This document shows positions 32,215-41,269 of a stretch of DNA of 64,000 nucleotides, in pieces. The notes under the pieces were generated by a model that saw only the letters and a list, made by a program, of their open reading frames with translations, ran no database searches and was not told the origin of the DNA. The stretch's first letter is position 1, and each line of letters opens with the position of its first letter. The translations under genes and the position numbers were made by a program. Origin of the DNA: Dyadobacter bucti (lineage in GTDB: Bacteria; Bacteroidota; Bacteroidia; Cytophagales; Spirosomataceae); contig NZ_SWFP01000007.1 in assembly GCF_005869225.1 (NCBI RefSeq), positions 411,453 through 475,452 of the forward strand, written 5' to 3'.

Positions 32215-33771
32215 ATGAGATCGGTTTTTGTATTCTTCCTTGTGTTATCGTTACAAGTTACGGCAACTGCGATGCCATTGCCCAGGAATAGCCCCGAGCT
32301 TAATTTTGAAGTATTCTGGCAGCTTTTTAACAAACATTATGCACATTTTGAAACCCGGCAGGTTGACTGGCAACAACAGTACAAGCTCTTTAAACCAAAA
32401 GTAAATTCAGAGACAACACCGGAACAGCTCTTAGCGATCTTTAACGAAATGGTGGCCCCGCTCAAAGATGGCCACGTCGTGATCTCACCAACAGGTGACC
32501 TGCCCGCTTCTGCCAAATATGCTCCGTTTTACAAGCAATTCCCTTCCAAAGAGTTACAGGCACAGTTTCACAAAGTCACGCTTGATATTCTTTACCAACA
32601 AGGTTTTGGACAACTGAAAAAATTCAATAGCATGCCTTACGATATCGGCGGATATTGCCGGTCGAAACACTATGGCTATCTCCGGTTAAACGGCTTTGGC
32701 GGTATGCCGCTGGAGGTTTTTAACAAACAACTTGATGAAATGGTCACGGAGTTTGCCGATGTCAAAGGACTTATTATCGACATTCGGATCAATGGCGGGG
32801 GCTCCCCTGCCTTTTTAGACGCGCTGGCCGGGCGGCTGACCCAGGTGAAGAGATTGGTAGGGTATGGCCGCACCCGTATCAATAAACGTAAACATGAATA
32901 CAGCCCCTGGAATGCATATCACATTACCCCGTCGGACGGAAAACAACTTGTCAAACCGACAGTGCTGCTGACGAGCGGCTCCACCATCAGTGCAGGCGAC
33001 CATTGTGCCTTGTATTTAAAGGAATTGCCTTATGTAACGCTGATTGGAGAGCATACCAATGGTATTTTTTCACCGATGCGCGGCGAAAAGCTGCCAAACG
33101 GCTGGGAAATTTCATTATCTGACGGACAGACGGTCAGTAGCCGGCGCGTGAGTTATGAAAGTAAGGGAATTCCTCCCAACGTCGCAGTAGTACATCGGCG
33201 AAGTGATATGGAACAAGGTGTCGATCACGGTTTATCAACAGCTTTGGATTTCCTTGATACCGATTCCGACGAACTGGCTTCCAAGACCTTGTGCTATGAA
33301 CAGCTGGCGATCAACTTTTACGCGGATAGCCTGCTGCCCAACAAAACTTATGGAGACATTACTGCATATTCAACGGGCTTAGTGGAAGAAGATGCGACTT
33401 TACTGGCACCGTTTGCAAGCAAATGTTATTCATTGAACGCGGTCAGCAAATCAGACGGCCTGCAGAAACGGGTTCAAGCGGAACAGTTAGCGGATTCTGC
33501 CTTCTATCGCCAGAATGTTCAGAGCCGCTTTTATGTAGGGCTTCGCCGGCCGATCCGGTCGCAAACGCGGTGGCCGTTTGCCAGGCGAAATTCCCGCAGG
33601 CTGACCGTTGCCCATCATATTACGATCGGCGACAAAAACTATGTTCGCCTGCATTTAAGCCAGGGAGGCTGGAAAGGGGAAACGGTATTGGTAGTTGTCG
33701 ATAACGCCGGCCATATCGTTGAACATTGTTTCTTGTCCTACAACTATCTGAGCGGTCCGTTTTATCAATAA
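32215..33771 (+). CDS. S41-family (C-terminal processing) peptidase
   Basis: The 518-residue exported protein (signal MRSVFVFFLVLSLQVTATA) has an N-terminal helical domain (NFEVFWQLFNKHYAHFE...LKDGHVVISP) and an S41 catalytic core (about 135-340): GYLRLNGFGG, GLIIDIRINGGG, and LTSGSTISAGDHCALYLKEL, the Ser in TISAGD being the expected nucleophile. The usual PDZ domain is not evident. An extra C-terminal 150 residues (about 360-518) has Cys residues and a beta-rich end; I do not recognise it. Degrades or trims peptides in the periplasm. Confidence 0.85.
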   Translation: MRSVFVFFLVLSLQVTATAMPLPRNSPELNFEVFWQLFNKHYAHFETRQVDWQQQYKLFKPKVNSETTPEQLLAIFNEMVAPLKDGHVVISPTGDLPASAKYAPFYKQFPSKELQAQFHKVTLDILYQQGFGQLKKFNSMPYDIGGYCRSKHYGYLRLNGFGGMPLEVFNKQLDEMVTEFADVKGLIIDIRINGGGSPAFLDALAGRLTQVKRLVGYGRTRINKRKHEYSPWNAYHITPSDGKQLVKPTVLLTSGSTISAGDHCALYLKELPYVTLIGEHTNGIFSPMRGEKLPNGWEISLSDGQTVSSRRVSYESKGIPPNVAVVHRRSDMEQGVDHGLSTALDFLDTDSDELASKTLCYEQLAINFYADSLLPNKTYGDITAYSTGLVEEDATLLAPFASKCYSLNAVSKSDGLQKRVQAEQLADSAFYRQNVQSRFYVGLRRPIRSQTRWPFARRNSRRLTVAHHITIGDKNYVRLHLSQGGWKGETVLVVVDNAGHIVEHCFLSYNYLSGPFYQ

Positions 33772-33776
33772 ATATC

Positions 33777-33805
33777 GGCGGCGGCAACTACCTGGCCGCC
33801 TTTTC
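33777..33805 (+). terminator. Possible terminator of S41 gene
   Basis: GGCGGCGGCAACTACCTGGCCGCC followed by TTTT, just after the S41 stop and overlapping the last codons of the convergent ankyrin gene. Stem is short and GC-rich. Confidence 0.4.
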
Positions 33806-34462
33806 CAGCAATTTCGCAATATCCGTCAAGTTCCTTGACCTGGCGTGCTGCAATGCACTAACCCCGTCTTTGTCCGGAATATTGATATTGCACCCCGCGC
33901 CAATCAGGAGCTCAACGATTTCAACATGTTTTTTCCCGCCATTTCCGAGAACAACCGCCTCCATCAATGCTGTCCACCCCAGCCGGTTCACATGATCGAT
34001 CGGAAAACCCTTGGTTGTAGTTAAAATCCTGACCACTTCCACATGTCCTCTTTCGCAGGCCGGAATCAGCGCGGTTCCATTGTACCGGTTGAAAACATCA
34101 AAACGGGCACCTTTGCTTAAAAACAACTTCACAAATTCCGTTTGACCTGAGGCCCCTGCCAGTAAAAAAGGACTGTCCAGCCGGTTGTCCTGCCTGTTCA
34201 CATCGCCACCGTGTGCGGTAAGCAGCCTGGCCATTTCCAGATCATTGGCTTCGGTGGCGATCAGCAACAGAGATTTGCTGTTTTCGTCCTTTGTCTCTAC
34301 ATCCGTTCCCTTTTTCAATGCTGCCTCTACAACAGCATATTGTTTGTTTTTTACAGCCTCAATAATAGAACTTTGCTGTTCGGGCTTATTATGGTCCATG
34401 TCATTAGCGGATGAGCAGGAAGTCAGGAAAAAGAATGAAAAAATGAAGCGTAAATTTCCCAT
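33788..34462 (-). CDS. Ankyrin-repeat lipoprotein
   Basis: The 224-residue product has a lipoprotein signal (lipobox LTSC, Cys16) and five or so ankyrin repeats, clear from SLLLIATEANDLEMARLLTAHGGDVNRQD, SPFLLAGASGQTEFVKLFLSKGA, TALIPACERGHVEVVRIL, TALMEAVVLGNGGKKHVEIVELLIGAGCNIN, SALQHARSRNLTDIAKLL. Ankyrin repeats bind proteins; lipoprotein versions in Gram-negatives have been linked to peroxide protection next to catalases, which are not present here. It shares only four bases of spacing with the amidohydrolase gene upstream of it. Confidence 0.88.
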   Translation of the reverse strand: MGNLRFIFSFFFLTSCSSANDMDHNKPEQQSSIIEAVKNKQYAVVEAALKKGTDVETKDENSKSLLLIATEANDLEMARLLTAHGGDVNRQDNRLDSPFLLAGASGQTEFVKLFLSKGARFDVFNRYNGTALIPACERGHVEVVRILTTTKGFPIDHVNRLGWTALMEAVVLGNGGKKHVEIVELLIGAGCNINIPDKDGVSALQHARSRNLTDIAKLLEKAAR

Positions 34463-34466
34463 GGTT

Positions 34467-35798
34467 TCAGAATACGATTTTCCCGCGATGTATCAATGAT
34501 TTAACCGGCGATATCCTGGAAACTGCTTCTGCCGAGCAGCTTGCATCTATCAACACTACATCTGCCTGGTCACCAGCCTTTGGCCAGCTCCGGTTCCCTT
34601 TATCATCCAGCGGCAGAACATTGTGAGTGGCCAGTTTCAGGATTCTTGACAGGTCAAACTCTGTCCGGTATCCATATAGCTGGGCAGCCAGGTTTGCTTT
34701 CTGCAGAATACTGCCGGTACCAAAAGTACTCCACCAGTCGATGATACAGTCGTTGCCGGCAACGACATCCACGCCATGTTTATACAAAACGGGTATCGGC
34801 ATAATTGTGCTGCCAAACGGTATCGTAGAAGCAATTCCAACTTTTGCGTTGGCCAGCTTTTCGGCTGTCTCCTCAATTTTCACTTTATCCAATTGCGCCA
34901 GCGCAAAGCTGTGGCTTATGAATGTTTTGCCTTTCAATACCGGGTTTTCAATCACTTTATCGATCAGATAATGAATCGTTTTCATACCCGGATCGCCGCT
35001 TTCATGCAGGTGAATATCAATGCCCTTGTTGTTGTCGAGGGCGAGCTGGACGACAAAATCCATGTGTTTTTCAATGGCACCGTCAATACTGGTAGGATCC
35101 AGGCCGCCTATGAAATCAATGTCCATTTTAGCAGCTTCTTTCATCAAATCCTCGGACTTGGTATAATAGATCCCATGCTGCGGAAACGCAACCAGCTCAG
35201 CCTGAAAGGACTCTTTCTTGTTTTCCAGTGCCTTTTGTAGGTTTTTCAAAGAATTAAGGCCGGAAGTCGGATCAATATTGACGTGCGACCTTGCATAGTT
35301 GGTACCATAAGACTGCATCAGCTCGATCAGTTTTTCGGTACGGGGAACGGACGTTTTGAGGAGCTCAGGGATTATTTGCTGCTCATAGGCAATCATATCC
35401 TTCACCGTTCTGTTCTTCGCCAGTTTTGCTTTCCAGGGTAGTCCGTAAAATGTCTTGTCCAGGTGAATGTGCATATCCCTGAACGCCGGAAGCATCAGCA
35501 ATCCTTTGGCGTCAATCGCATTTGCATCAGCTTTATTGGGAAGGATGGCCTTTATGTTCCCATCATGTATTTCAATGTTAAACAGTTCCGTTTTTGTATG
35601 GACCACTTCACCATCTTCATCGTACCCGAAACCGGTTTCCAGCCTTACATTCTTTAAAGTATAAGACCTATCCGCTTTGACGGACTGGGACTGCTGTGCA
35701 CCAATTGCGGCAGGCGCCTGCAAAATACCTGTGCCTGCCGCAAGCAGCACAGATGAACTTTTTAGAAAGCCCTTCCGGGAAATTGATCGTGGTTCCAT
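34467..35798 (-). CDS. Amidohydrolase, cytosine-deaminase-like, exported
   Basis: The 443-residue protein has an N-terminal twin-Arg-like lead with hydrophobic core (SRKGFLKSSSVLLAAGTGILQAPAAIGA). The catalytic barrel has the metal motif HIH in FRDMHIHLDKTFYG, HVNIDP, HLHESGDPG, HSFALAQL and the Asp in GNDCIIDWWST, as in cytosine deaminase and related amidohydrolases. It hydrolyses C-N bonds of an unknown cyclic amide or amidine, probably in the periplasm. A start further downstream would cut the export signal, so this start is preferred. Confidence 0.87.
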   Translation of the reverse strand: MEPRSISRKGFLKSSSVLLAAGTGILQAPAAIGAQQSQSVKADRSYTLKNVRLETGFGYDEDGEVVHTKTELFNIEIHDGNIKAILPNKADANAIDAKGLLMLPAFRDMHIHLDKTFYGLPWKAKLAKNRTVKDMIAYEQQIIPELLKTSVPRTEKLIELMQSYGTNYARSHVNIDPTSGLNSLKNLQKALENKKESFQAELVAFPQHGIYYTKSEDLMKEAAKMDIDFIGGLDPTSIDGAIEKHMDFVVQLALDNNKGIDIHLHESGDPGMKTIHYLIDKVIENPVLKGKTFISHSFALAQLDKVKIEETAEKLANAKVGIASTIPFGSTIMPIPVLYKHGVDVVAGNDCIIDWWSTFGTGSILQKANLAAQLYGYRTEFDLSRILKLATHNVLPLDDKGNRSWPKAGDQADVVLIDASCSAEAVSRISPVKSLIHRGKIVF

Positions 35799-35873
35799 AA
35801 CTTGTATTTTTATACAAAATTAAGCAGGCATATACTAAAAAAATGGTAGCATTCATGCTATAACTTGTACGAT

Positions 35874-36722
35874 TTATAACATCTCCCTGAATTCTCTCGG
35901 CCCCATTCCTGTTTGACTTTTAAAAAATTTGGAGAAGTAAGCCAGGTCATAAAACCCCAGATCGTAGGCAATTTCCTTGATCGGTTTTTTGGACGTAAGC
36001 AGCAATCGTTTGGCTTCAAGGGTCAGCCGGTTGTGGATCAGCGAGGTGGCGGAAGCATGGAAATGCCTCTTGCAAAGGATATTAAGATAATTAGGCGAAA
36101 TATTCAGTTTTTCTGCATAGAAAGACACCGATTTTTGCTCTCTGAAATGGGTATTGATCATCGAATTGTACTCAAACAATACAGGCTTGGCGTGGTAAAT
36201 TCTCAGATCTTCAAAGGCCTTCTCCGCTTCCCGGCTTACCATTTGGGCAATAATCCTGCACCTGGCGCTGATGATATCCCAAAGGATTGTTTCTGATGTA
36301 AGCTCTGATGCTATCGCCTTGAATTCGTACAAAAGCTCCCGGAATATCTGAGGGGACAGGTTCACCACCGGGTGATTCTGATAGTGCACCAGATCGTACC
36401 GCAGCGAGTGGGTAAAGGTTTCAAAAATACGCTGGCTTACCATGATCTGCTGTGCCACTGTGCCGTCTCCGAGCTTCCAGGAATGCACCTGATCGGGGAA
36501 CAACAGATGGATCTGATTGGCAGTAACATGATGTTCAACAAAGTCAATGGTATGTGTACCGCTTCCTTCTTCAAATAAAAGAAAGAGGAAGAAATCGTGT
36601 TTGTGCGGTTTTTCAATCAAGTGGGCGCCACGGATCTGATGGTACTGAAAACTGCTGTCAGCTTGCAGGTCCATCCTGAATTCATTGATCCCAAGCGTCG
36701 GTATATTATCCTTTGCTTTCAC
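35874..36722 (-). CDS. AraC-family transcriptional regulator
   Basis: The 282-residue protein has an N-terminal cupin-like AraC ligand domain (HDFFLFLLFEEGSGTHTIDF) and a C-terminal pair of helix-turn-helix motifs (YAEKLNISPNYLNILCKRHF and PIKEIAYDLGFYDLAYFSKFFKSQTGMGPREFREML). The start overlaps the end of the upstream YdeI gene by 17 bases; a Met 16 codons later (36674) is an alternative. It is upstream of the amidohydrolase gene on the same strand and may control it. Confidence 0.9.
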   Translation of the reverse strand: MKAKDNIPTLGINEFRMDLQADSSFQYHQIRGAHLIEKPHKHDFFLFLLFEEGSGTHTIDFVEHHVTANQIHLLFPDQVHSWKLGDGTVAQQIMVSQRIFETFTHSLRYDLVHYQNHPVVNLSPQIFRELLYEFKAIASELTSETILWDIISARCRIIAQMVSREAEKAFEDLRIYHAKPVLFEYNSMINTHFREQKSVSFYAEKLNISPNYLNILCKRHFHASATSLIHNRLTLEAKRLLLTSKKPIKEIAYDLGFYDLAYFSKFFKSQTGMGPREFREML

Positions 36723-37290
36723 GCCGCTGCATGTTTTGATCTGCCTGTGCTATTACTTCCGCGATGCGTTTTAGCCGCGTTTCCGGGCGTTTGGCCATCA
36801 CAAGCCATTGTAAAATATACCGTTTCTTGGATTTGCTCAGATCCAAATAATAGCTTTTCACATCCGGTCTTTTCCGGAACTCCTCCTCCATATCCGCAGG
36901 AACAATGAGCGCTTCCACATCGTCCAGAATCGTCCAGGAGCCGTTTTTTTGGGCAGTTTCAACGCTGACGATACCCACCGGCATCATCAGTCCTTCTTCC
37001 GTGAGCCTCTGAATTTTATCCTTATTAATTTTCGACCAGACACTGTTGGCTTTTCTCCTGCTGAAAAACTGCATATACCGTTCCTCGTCCAAAGGCTTCG
37101 CCAGGCTGTCTATCCAACCGAAACAAAGTGCTTCGTCCACGGCTTCACTCCATGTGAGGGTCGGTAAGGCCGATTTCTTTTTGTAGTAAATCAGCCAGAC
37201 CGACATTTCCTTATCGTGATGTTCCGCCAGCCACGCTCTCCATTGCTGCTGGTTCGCAGGACAAAATGTATTCAGCTCCTTTTCCTTCAT
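36706..37290 (-). CDS. YdeI/OmpD-associated family protein
   Basis: The 194-residue protein has the YdeI pattern: FCPANQQQWRAWLAEHHDKEMSVWLIYYKKKS, LTWSEAVDEALCFGWIDS..., FSRRKANSVWSKINKDKIQRL, and the C-terminal PADMEEEFRKRP...ILQWLVMAKRPETRLKRI. E. coli YdeI relatives have been linked to antimicrobial peptide resistance, but the biochemistry is unknown. It overlaps the start of the AraC gene by 17 bases, so the two are co-transcribed. Confidence 0.87.
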   Translation of the reverse strand: MKEKELNTFCPANQQQWRAWLAEHHDKEMSVWLIYYKKKSALPTLTWSEAVDEALCFGWIDSLAKPLDEERYMQFFSRRKANSVWSKINKDKIQRLTEEGLMMPVGIVSVETAQKNGSWTILDDVEALIVPADMEEEFRKRPDVKSYYLDLSKSKKRYILQWLVMAKRPETRLKRIAEVIAQADQNMQRRESKG

Positions 37291-37354
37291 GATCCGCCGC
37301 GAATTTTACCAAAAATAGCTTTTTGGGTGATTGAAATCCTATCTGTACAACAAA

Positions 37355-37380
37355 GAAAAAGGGCCGTAGTGACAGCCCTA
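37355..37380 (-). terminator. Terminator of methyltransferase gene
   Basis: On the minus strand AGGGC...GCCCT is followed by TTTTTC, 34 bases after the stop of the methyltransferase gene. Stem is short (five pairs), but the T-run is clear. Confidence 0.5.
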
Positions 37381-37413
37381 TGTCATAAGTAAATCCGGAA
37401 GATCAAAAAATAT

Positions 37414-38226
37414 TCAACGAGAAACCGTCACCCGCAGGAAAGTGGCGGGGATTGAGGTCTTACTTTGATCGGCACTCTGATTCTGGCGGTTAAACAACTC
37501 TTCAAGCTCGTGCTGCAAATCTGCGGCCTTTCCGTTTTTCTCAGCGGCTTCAAATGCGTTCATCGTCGGCCCATAGTAGTTTTTGAACATACTGACGAGT
37601 TCCGCGGGTGAATAGGGTGCGTTAAATACAAAGGTGTCTTTAAAGAACGAAATGTTCTCGTTTGCTATGCCAGCCGCCTCAAAGCGCTCGATCACGTAAC
37701 TTTCCACACCCCACAACATCGGACTGATAAACCCTTCCGGCGGCGGAGGCGTGTATGCTGAACTGATCCTCAGGATCTGAGCTACCAGCGTGGGATCTCC
37801 CGGTATCCAGTTTCCCATAATAATTCTTCCGCCAGGGCGGGTTACCCGCACCATTTCCTTCGCCACATCCAAAGGCTTTGGTGCGAACATGACGCCGAAA
37901 ATACTGACTACCAGGTCAAATGTTCCGTCCTTGAGTTTACTTAAATCCGTCGCATCGCCTTCACGGAACACACAATTTGTCAGTCCTTCCTCCCTTACCC
38001 GATTGTTTCCAGCCTCGACGAGGTTCCGCGCAATGTCAACACCCAGGACATGGGCACCGAGCTTTGCTTCCGGTATTGCGGTAGTGCCGTCGCCACAGCC
38101 CAGATCAAGAACGTTAAGCCCTTTGGTAATACCCAGCCTGGCTACCAGCTCAGCACCGCTTTCCCTCATAGTTTCAGCGATGCGGGTGAAGTCACCTTTT
38201 TCCCATAATGCCTTGTTTGGATTCAT
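37414..38226 (-). CDS. Class I SAM-dependent methyltransferase
   Basis: The 270-residue protein has the SAM-binding motif I VLDLGCGDGTTAIPEA (about residues 39-54), motif II at GVDIA, and the later GTFDLVVSIFGVMFAPKPLDVAKEMVRVTRPGG, as in UbiE/Coq5-like (Methyltransf_11/25) enzymes. It transfers a methyl group to an unknown small substrate. Alone, with its own terminator and a 300-base gap upstream. Confidence 0.9.
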   Translation of the reverse strand: MNPNKALWEKGDFTRIAETMRESGAELVARLGITKGLNVLDLGCGDGTTAIPEAKLGAHVLGVDIARNLVEAGNNRVREEGLTNCVFREGDATDLSKLKDGTFDLVVSIFGVMFAPKPLDVAKEMVRVTRPGGRIIMGNWIPGDPTLVAQILRISSAYTPPPPEGFISPMLWGVESYVIERFEAAGIANENISFFKDTFVFNAPYSPAELVSMFKNYYGPTMNAFEAAEKNGKAADLQHELEELFNRQNQSADQSKTSIPATFLRVTVSR

Positions 38227-38532
38227 ACAGTTCTTTTTTTAGTTGATAAAAAGAAAATATTGATACCTTAAAGTACAAAATAGCATTGAAAATTGAATAG
38301 CAAACAATCTGTATTTCAACTCCTTATTACCATTCCTGAGCAAACGGTAATATAATAGATCCTAAGTGTTTTTAAAGCGGCTTTCAATTTCCGTCACCCA
38401 TCGCAGGGCCTTAAAACAAGATTTAGGAGAAGCCGGTTGTTATCAGGAAACGGAACAGTAGCATGATCAATTTATGAATAATAGGTTATGTAAGCCATTT
38501 TATGCTTTATTTAAGTAATTAATCAAGTTAAA
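38227..38532. other. Divergent intergenic region
   Basis: About 305 bases between the divergent methyltransferase and PLP-enzyme genes. AT-rich near both ends. I find no exact TAnnTTTG box and no clear SAM riboswitch fold, although one would be conceivable upstream of a Met/Cys-metabolism gene. Confidence 0.4.
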
Positions 38533-39714
38533 ATGAGCAAGCTAAACTACAAAAAAGGAACAACTGCTGTTTGGGCAGGTGAAACGGGGCATTTCCCCAA
38601 CGGCGCCACCACGGCTCCCATTGTAAACAGTGTGGCATTTGCTTACACAAACCTCGACGAATGGTACGAGGTAGCCACCGGAAAATCCGAGGGGCACATT
38701 TACAGTCGCAACACAAACCCCACTGTTCAGGTCCTGGAAGAAAAAATCTGCCAGCTCGAAGGTGCGGAGGCGGCTATATCCTTCGCCACTGGTATGGGCG
38801 CGATCAGCAATACATTGTTTGCATTGCTGGGCCCGGGAAAACGGGTGGTATCCATCAAGGATACCTATGGCGGCACGAGCCGGCTGTTTCTTGATTTCCT
38901 GCCGGCATATCATGTGGATGTGACACTCTGTGAAACCATCAGCCATGACGAAATAGAAGCCGAGGTGGCCAAAGGCTGCGATTTGCTCTACCTCGAAACG
39001 CCCACGAACCCCACCTTGAAGGTAATCGATATCGAACGGTTGTCGGCCGCAGCTCGGAAAGTAGGTGCTATTGTGGTGGTGGACAATACTTTTGGTACGC
39101 CTATCAACCAAAATCCTCTGAAGCTGGGGGCGCATCTGGTGGTCCACAGCGCAACAAAATTCCTCTGCGGACATTCCGACGCGATGGGCGGCTTGCTTTG
39201 CGGCGATAAAAACCTAGTTAAAAAAGTATATGGATTCCGCGAGATCAATGGTGCCAGCCTGCAGGCCGACCCGGCTTACCTGATCCTCCGGGGCATGAAA
39301 ACACTGGAATTGCGGATTGAGCGGCAAAATGCTTCCGCCCTGAAAATCGCGCGGTATCTGCAGACACATCCTGCCATTGAAAACGTATATTATCCGGGGC
39401 TTGAAACACATCCCGGGCACGACATTGCAAAAAGGCAAATGTCAGGCTTCGGAGGCATTATGAGCTTTACTTTGAAAGGCGGCTACGAAAATGTCAAAAC
39501 ATTTTTGCAATCATTAAAACTCGTCCATCTCGCCGCCAGCCTCGGCTCAGTGAGTACATTGGCAGGTCCGCCACGCACCACAAGCCACGTTGAGCTCACA
39601 ACAGAGCAGCGGGCCTTGCTAGGCATCCCGGAAAGCCTGGTCCGTTATTCTGTCGGTATTGAAAACGTAGAAGACCTTACCGCCGATCTTGAACAAGCTT
39701 TGTCCTTTCTCTGA
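38533..39714 (+). CDS. Cystathionine gamma-synthase/lyase family PLP enzyme
   Basis: The 393-residue protein belongs to the Cys/Met-metabolism PLP family: YSRNTNPTVQVLEEKICQLEGAEAA, SFATGMGAISNT, the PLP-Asp segment VVDNTFGTPINQNPL and Schiff-base Lys209 in HSATKFLCGHSDAMGG; the C-terminus has LVHLAASLGSVSTLAGPPRTTSH and RYSVGIENVEDL. It forms or breaks C-S bonds of cystathionine, homocysteine or methionine; synthase, beta/gamma-lyase and methionine gamma-lyase cannot be told apart by eye. A serine hydrolase gene follows after 23 bases, probably by chance. Confidence 0.92.
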   Translation: MSKLNYKKGTTAVWAGETGHFPNGATTAPIVNSVAFAYTNLDEWYEVATGKSEGHIYSRNTNPTVQVLEEKICQLEGAEAAISFATGMGAISNTLFALLGPGKRVVSIKDTYGGTSRLFLDFLPAYHVDVTLCETISHDEIEAEVAKGCDLLYLETPTNPTLKVIDIERLSAAARKVGAIVVVDNTFGTPINQNPLKLGAHLVVHSATKFLCGHSDAMGGLLCGDKNLVKKVYGFREINGASLQADPAYLILRGMKTLELRIERQNASALKIARYLQTHPAIENVYYPGLETHPGHDIAKRQMSGFGGIMSFTLKGGYENVKTFLQSLKLVHLAASLGSVSTLAGPPRTTSHVELTTEQRALLGIPESLVRYSVGIENVEDLTADLEQALSFL

Positions 39715-39737
39715 TACTTATAAGCTTCAGTGTTATC

Positions 39738-41228
39738 ATGAAACGATTGTTCGCCGTACTTTTTCTGCTGACAGCTTTTGGCAGCCAAGCACAAAAGACC
39801 ATATCCGCCAGACAAATACAGGAATTTGACAGTTACGTGGAAACTGTCAGAAAAGAATGGGGAGTACCTGGTATGTCCATTGCGGTCGTGAAGGACAATC
39901 AGGTTATATTAAAAAAAGGTTACGGTGTAAGGGAAATCGGCAAGCCTGAGAAAGTAGATACCCAAACGCTATTTGCCTGCGCCTCGACCACCAAAGCGAT
40001 GACGGTGATATTAATGGGAATGCTGGTCGATGAAGGTAAGGTGCGGTGGGATGATCCGGTTTACAAATACCTGCCCGAGTTACAGTTTTCAGATCCCTAT
40101 ACGACCCGTGAAATCCGCGTGCGCGACCTGCTGATCCACAATACCGGCATCGGGAGCACGGATTTCTTTACGGGTTACATGAATATCCCGGTCAATGAAA
40201 TGCTCAGGAGGATGATCTATGTAAAACCGCAGTACCCGGTGCGCGGTGGCTTTGTTTACCAAAACATTATGTACTCCGCTGCAGGGAGGATCATCGAAAG
40301 GATAACGGGCAAATTGTGGTCTGATGTGATACAGGAACGGATTTTTACCCCGCTGGGCATGACTCAAACCGCTCCGAAACGAAAGTTTATCAAAACAAAC
40401 AATGTAACGCGGCCCCACGACAGCGTCAATGGTACAATTCAGGTACTTGAATATGGGAACGATAGTGAAATCGGTTCCGCCGGGGCGGTGTGGTCATCGG
40501 CGGATGACATGAGCAAATGGATCATCTGTATGCTCGACAGCAGCAAATACGCAGGCGGACGATTGGTAAAACCTGAAACCTGGAACGAAATATTCAAAGC
40601 ACAGAACTTCTTCCCCGCATCGGAATACCCCACGATGGAAATACTGAAACCCAGCTGGATGACTTACGGGCTGGGCTGGTACCAGCACGATTACAAGGGC
40701 AAAAAACTAAATTTCCACACCGGCAGCCTGTCCGGGCTGACGGCCATTACTGCCCAGCTTCCTGAAGAAAAGTTCGCTATTTACATATTCGGAAATTATG
40801 ACCATGCCGAAGTAAGGCATGTACTGATGTACAAAGCTATCGACCATTTCATATTGGGTGGAAACCGGGACTGGAATAAGGAATTCAAAACTTTGTATTC
40901 GAAATTAAAGGATGAACAGCGCAAAAGGGAACAGGAACTGATTGCGAAACGGGTACCGGATACTTCACCTTCTTTACCATTGGCACAATATGCAGGACGG
41001 TACGAAAGCCCGCTTTACGGGGAGGCAGAAGTCAATTTGAGCGGTAAGCAGCTTGTCTGCAATGTGAACAATGTTGTAAAAGCCACCGTGTCACACTGGC
41101 ATTACGATACGTTTATGGGTCCTTATGAAAAAGCATCGGACAACAAGGCAACCGCCCGCTTCTCATTAAACAGCTCCGGTAAGGTCGACATACTGTTTTT
41201 TAACGGAATGGAATTCAGGAAAAAGTAG
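39738..41228 (+). CDS. Beta-lactamase-related serine hydrolase (class C-like)
   Basis: The 496-residue exported protein (signal MKRLFAVLFLLTAFGSQAQ) has the SxxK motif Ser83-Thr-Thr-Lys86 in CASTTKAM, a catalytic Tyr segment YQNIMYSAAGRI, and HTGS in the KTG-box position. These are the three motifs of class C beta-lactamase/DD-peptidase-like esterases. The C-terminal 110 residues resemble a DUF3471-type beta-barrel-like domain (LPLAQYAGRYESPLYGEAEV). Probably a periplasmic esterase or peptidase; not evidence of beta-lactam resistance. Confidence 0.88.
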   Translation: MKRLFAVLFLLTAFGSQAQKTISARQIQEFDSYVETVRKEWGVPGMSIAVVKDNQVILKKGYGVREIGKPEKVDTQTLFACASTTKAMTVILMGMLVDEGKVRWDDPVYKYLPELQFSDPYTTREIRVRDLLIHNTGIGSTDFFTGYMNIPVNEMLRRMIYVKPQYPVRGGFVYQNIMYSAAGRIIERITGKLWSDVIQERIFTPLGMTQTAPKRKFIKTNNVTRPHDSVNGTIQVLEYGNDSEIGSAGAVWSSADDMSKWIICMLDSSKYAGGRLVKPETWNEIFKAQNFFPASEYPTMEILKPSWMTYGLGWYQHDYKGKKLNFHTGSLSGLTAITAQLPEEKFAIYIFGNYDHAEVRHVLMYKAIDHFILGGNRDWNKEFKTLYSKLKDEQRKREQELIAKRVPDTSPSLPLAQYAGRYESPLYGEAEVNLSGKQLVCNVNNVVKATVSHWHYDTFMGPYEKASDNKATARFSLNSSGKVDILFFNGMEFRKK

Positions 41229-41269
41229 TGGCTGTATGCAGGTGGCGAAACCTTGATCAACCTTAGTGA

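Noticed and set aside
38227..38532. SAM or other riboswitch before the Cys/Met PLP enzyme
   Set aside because: No recognisable conserved riboswitch core or terminator/anti-terminator pair could be found by eye.
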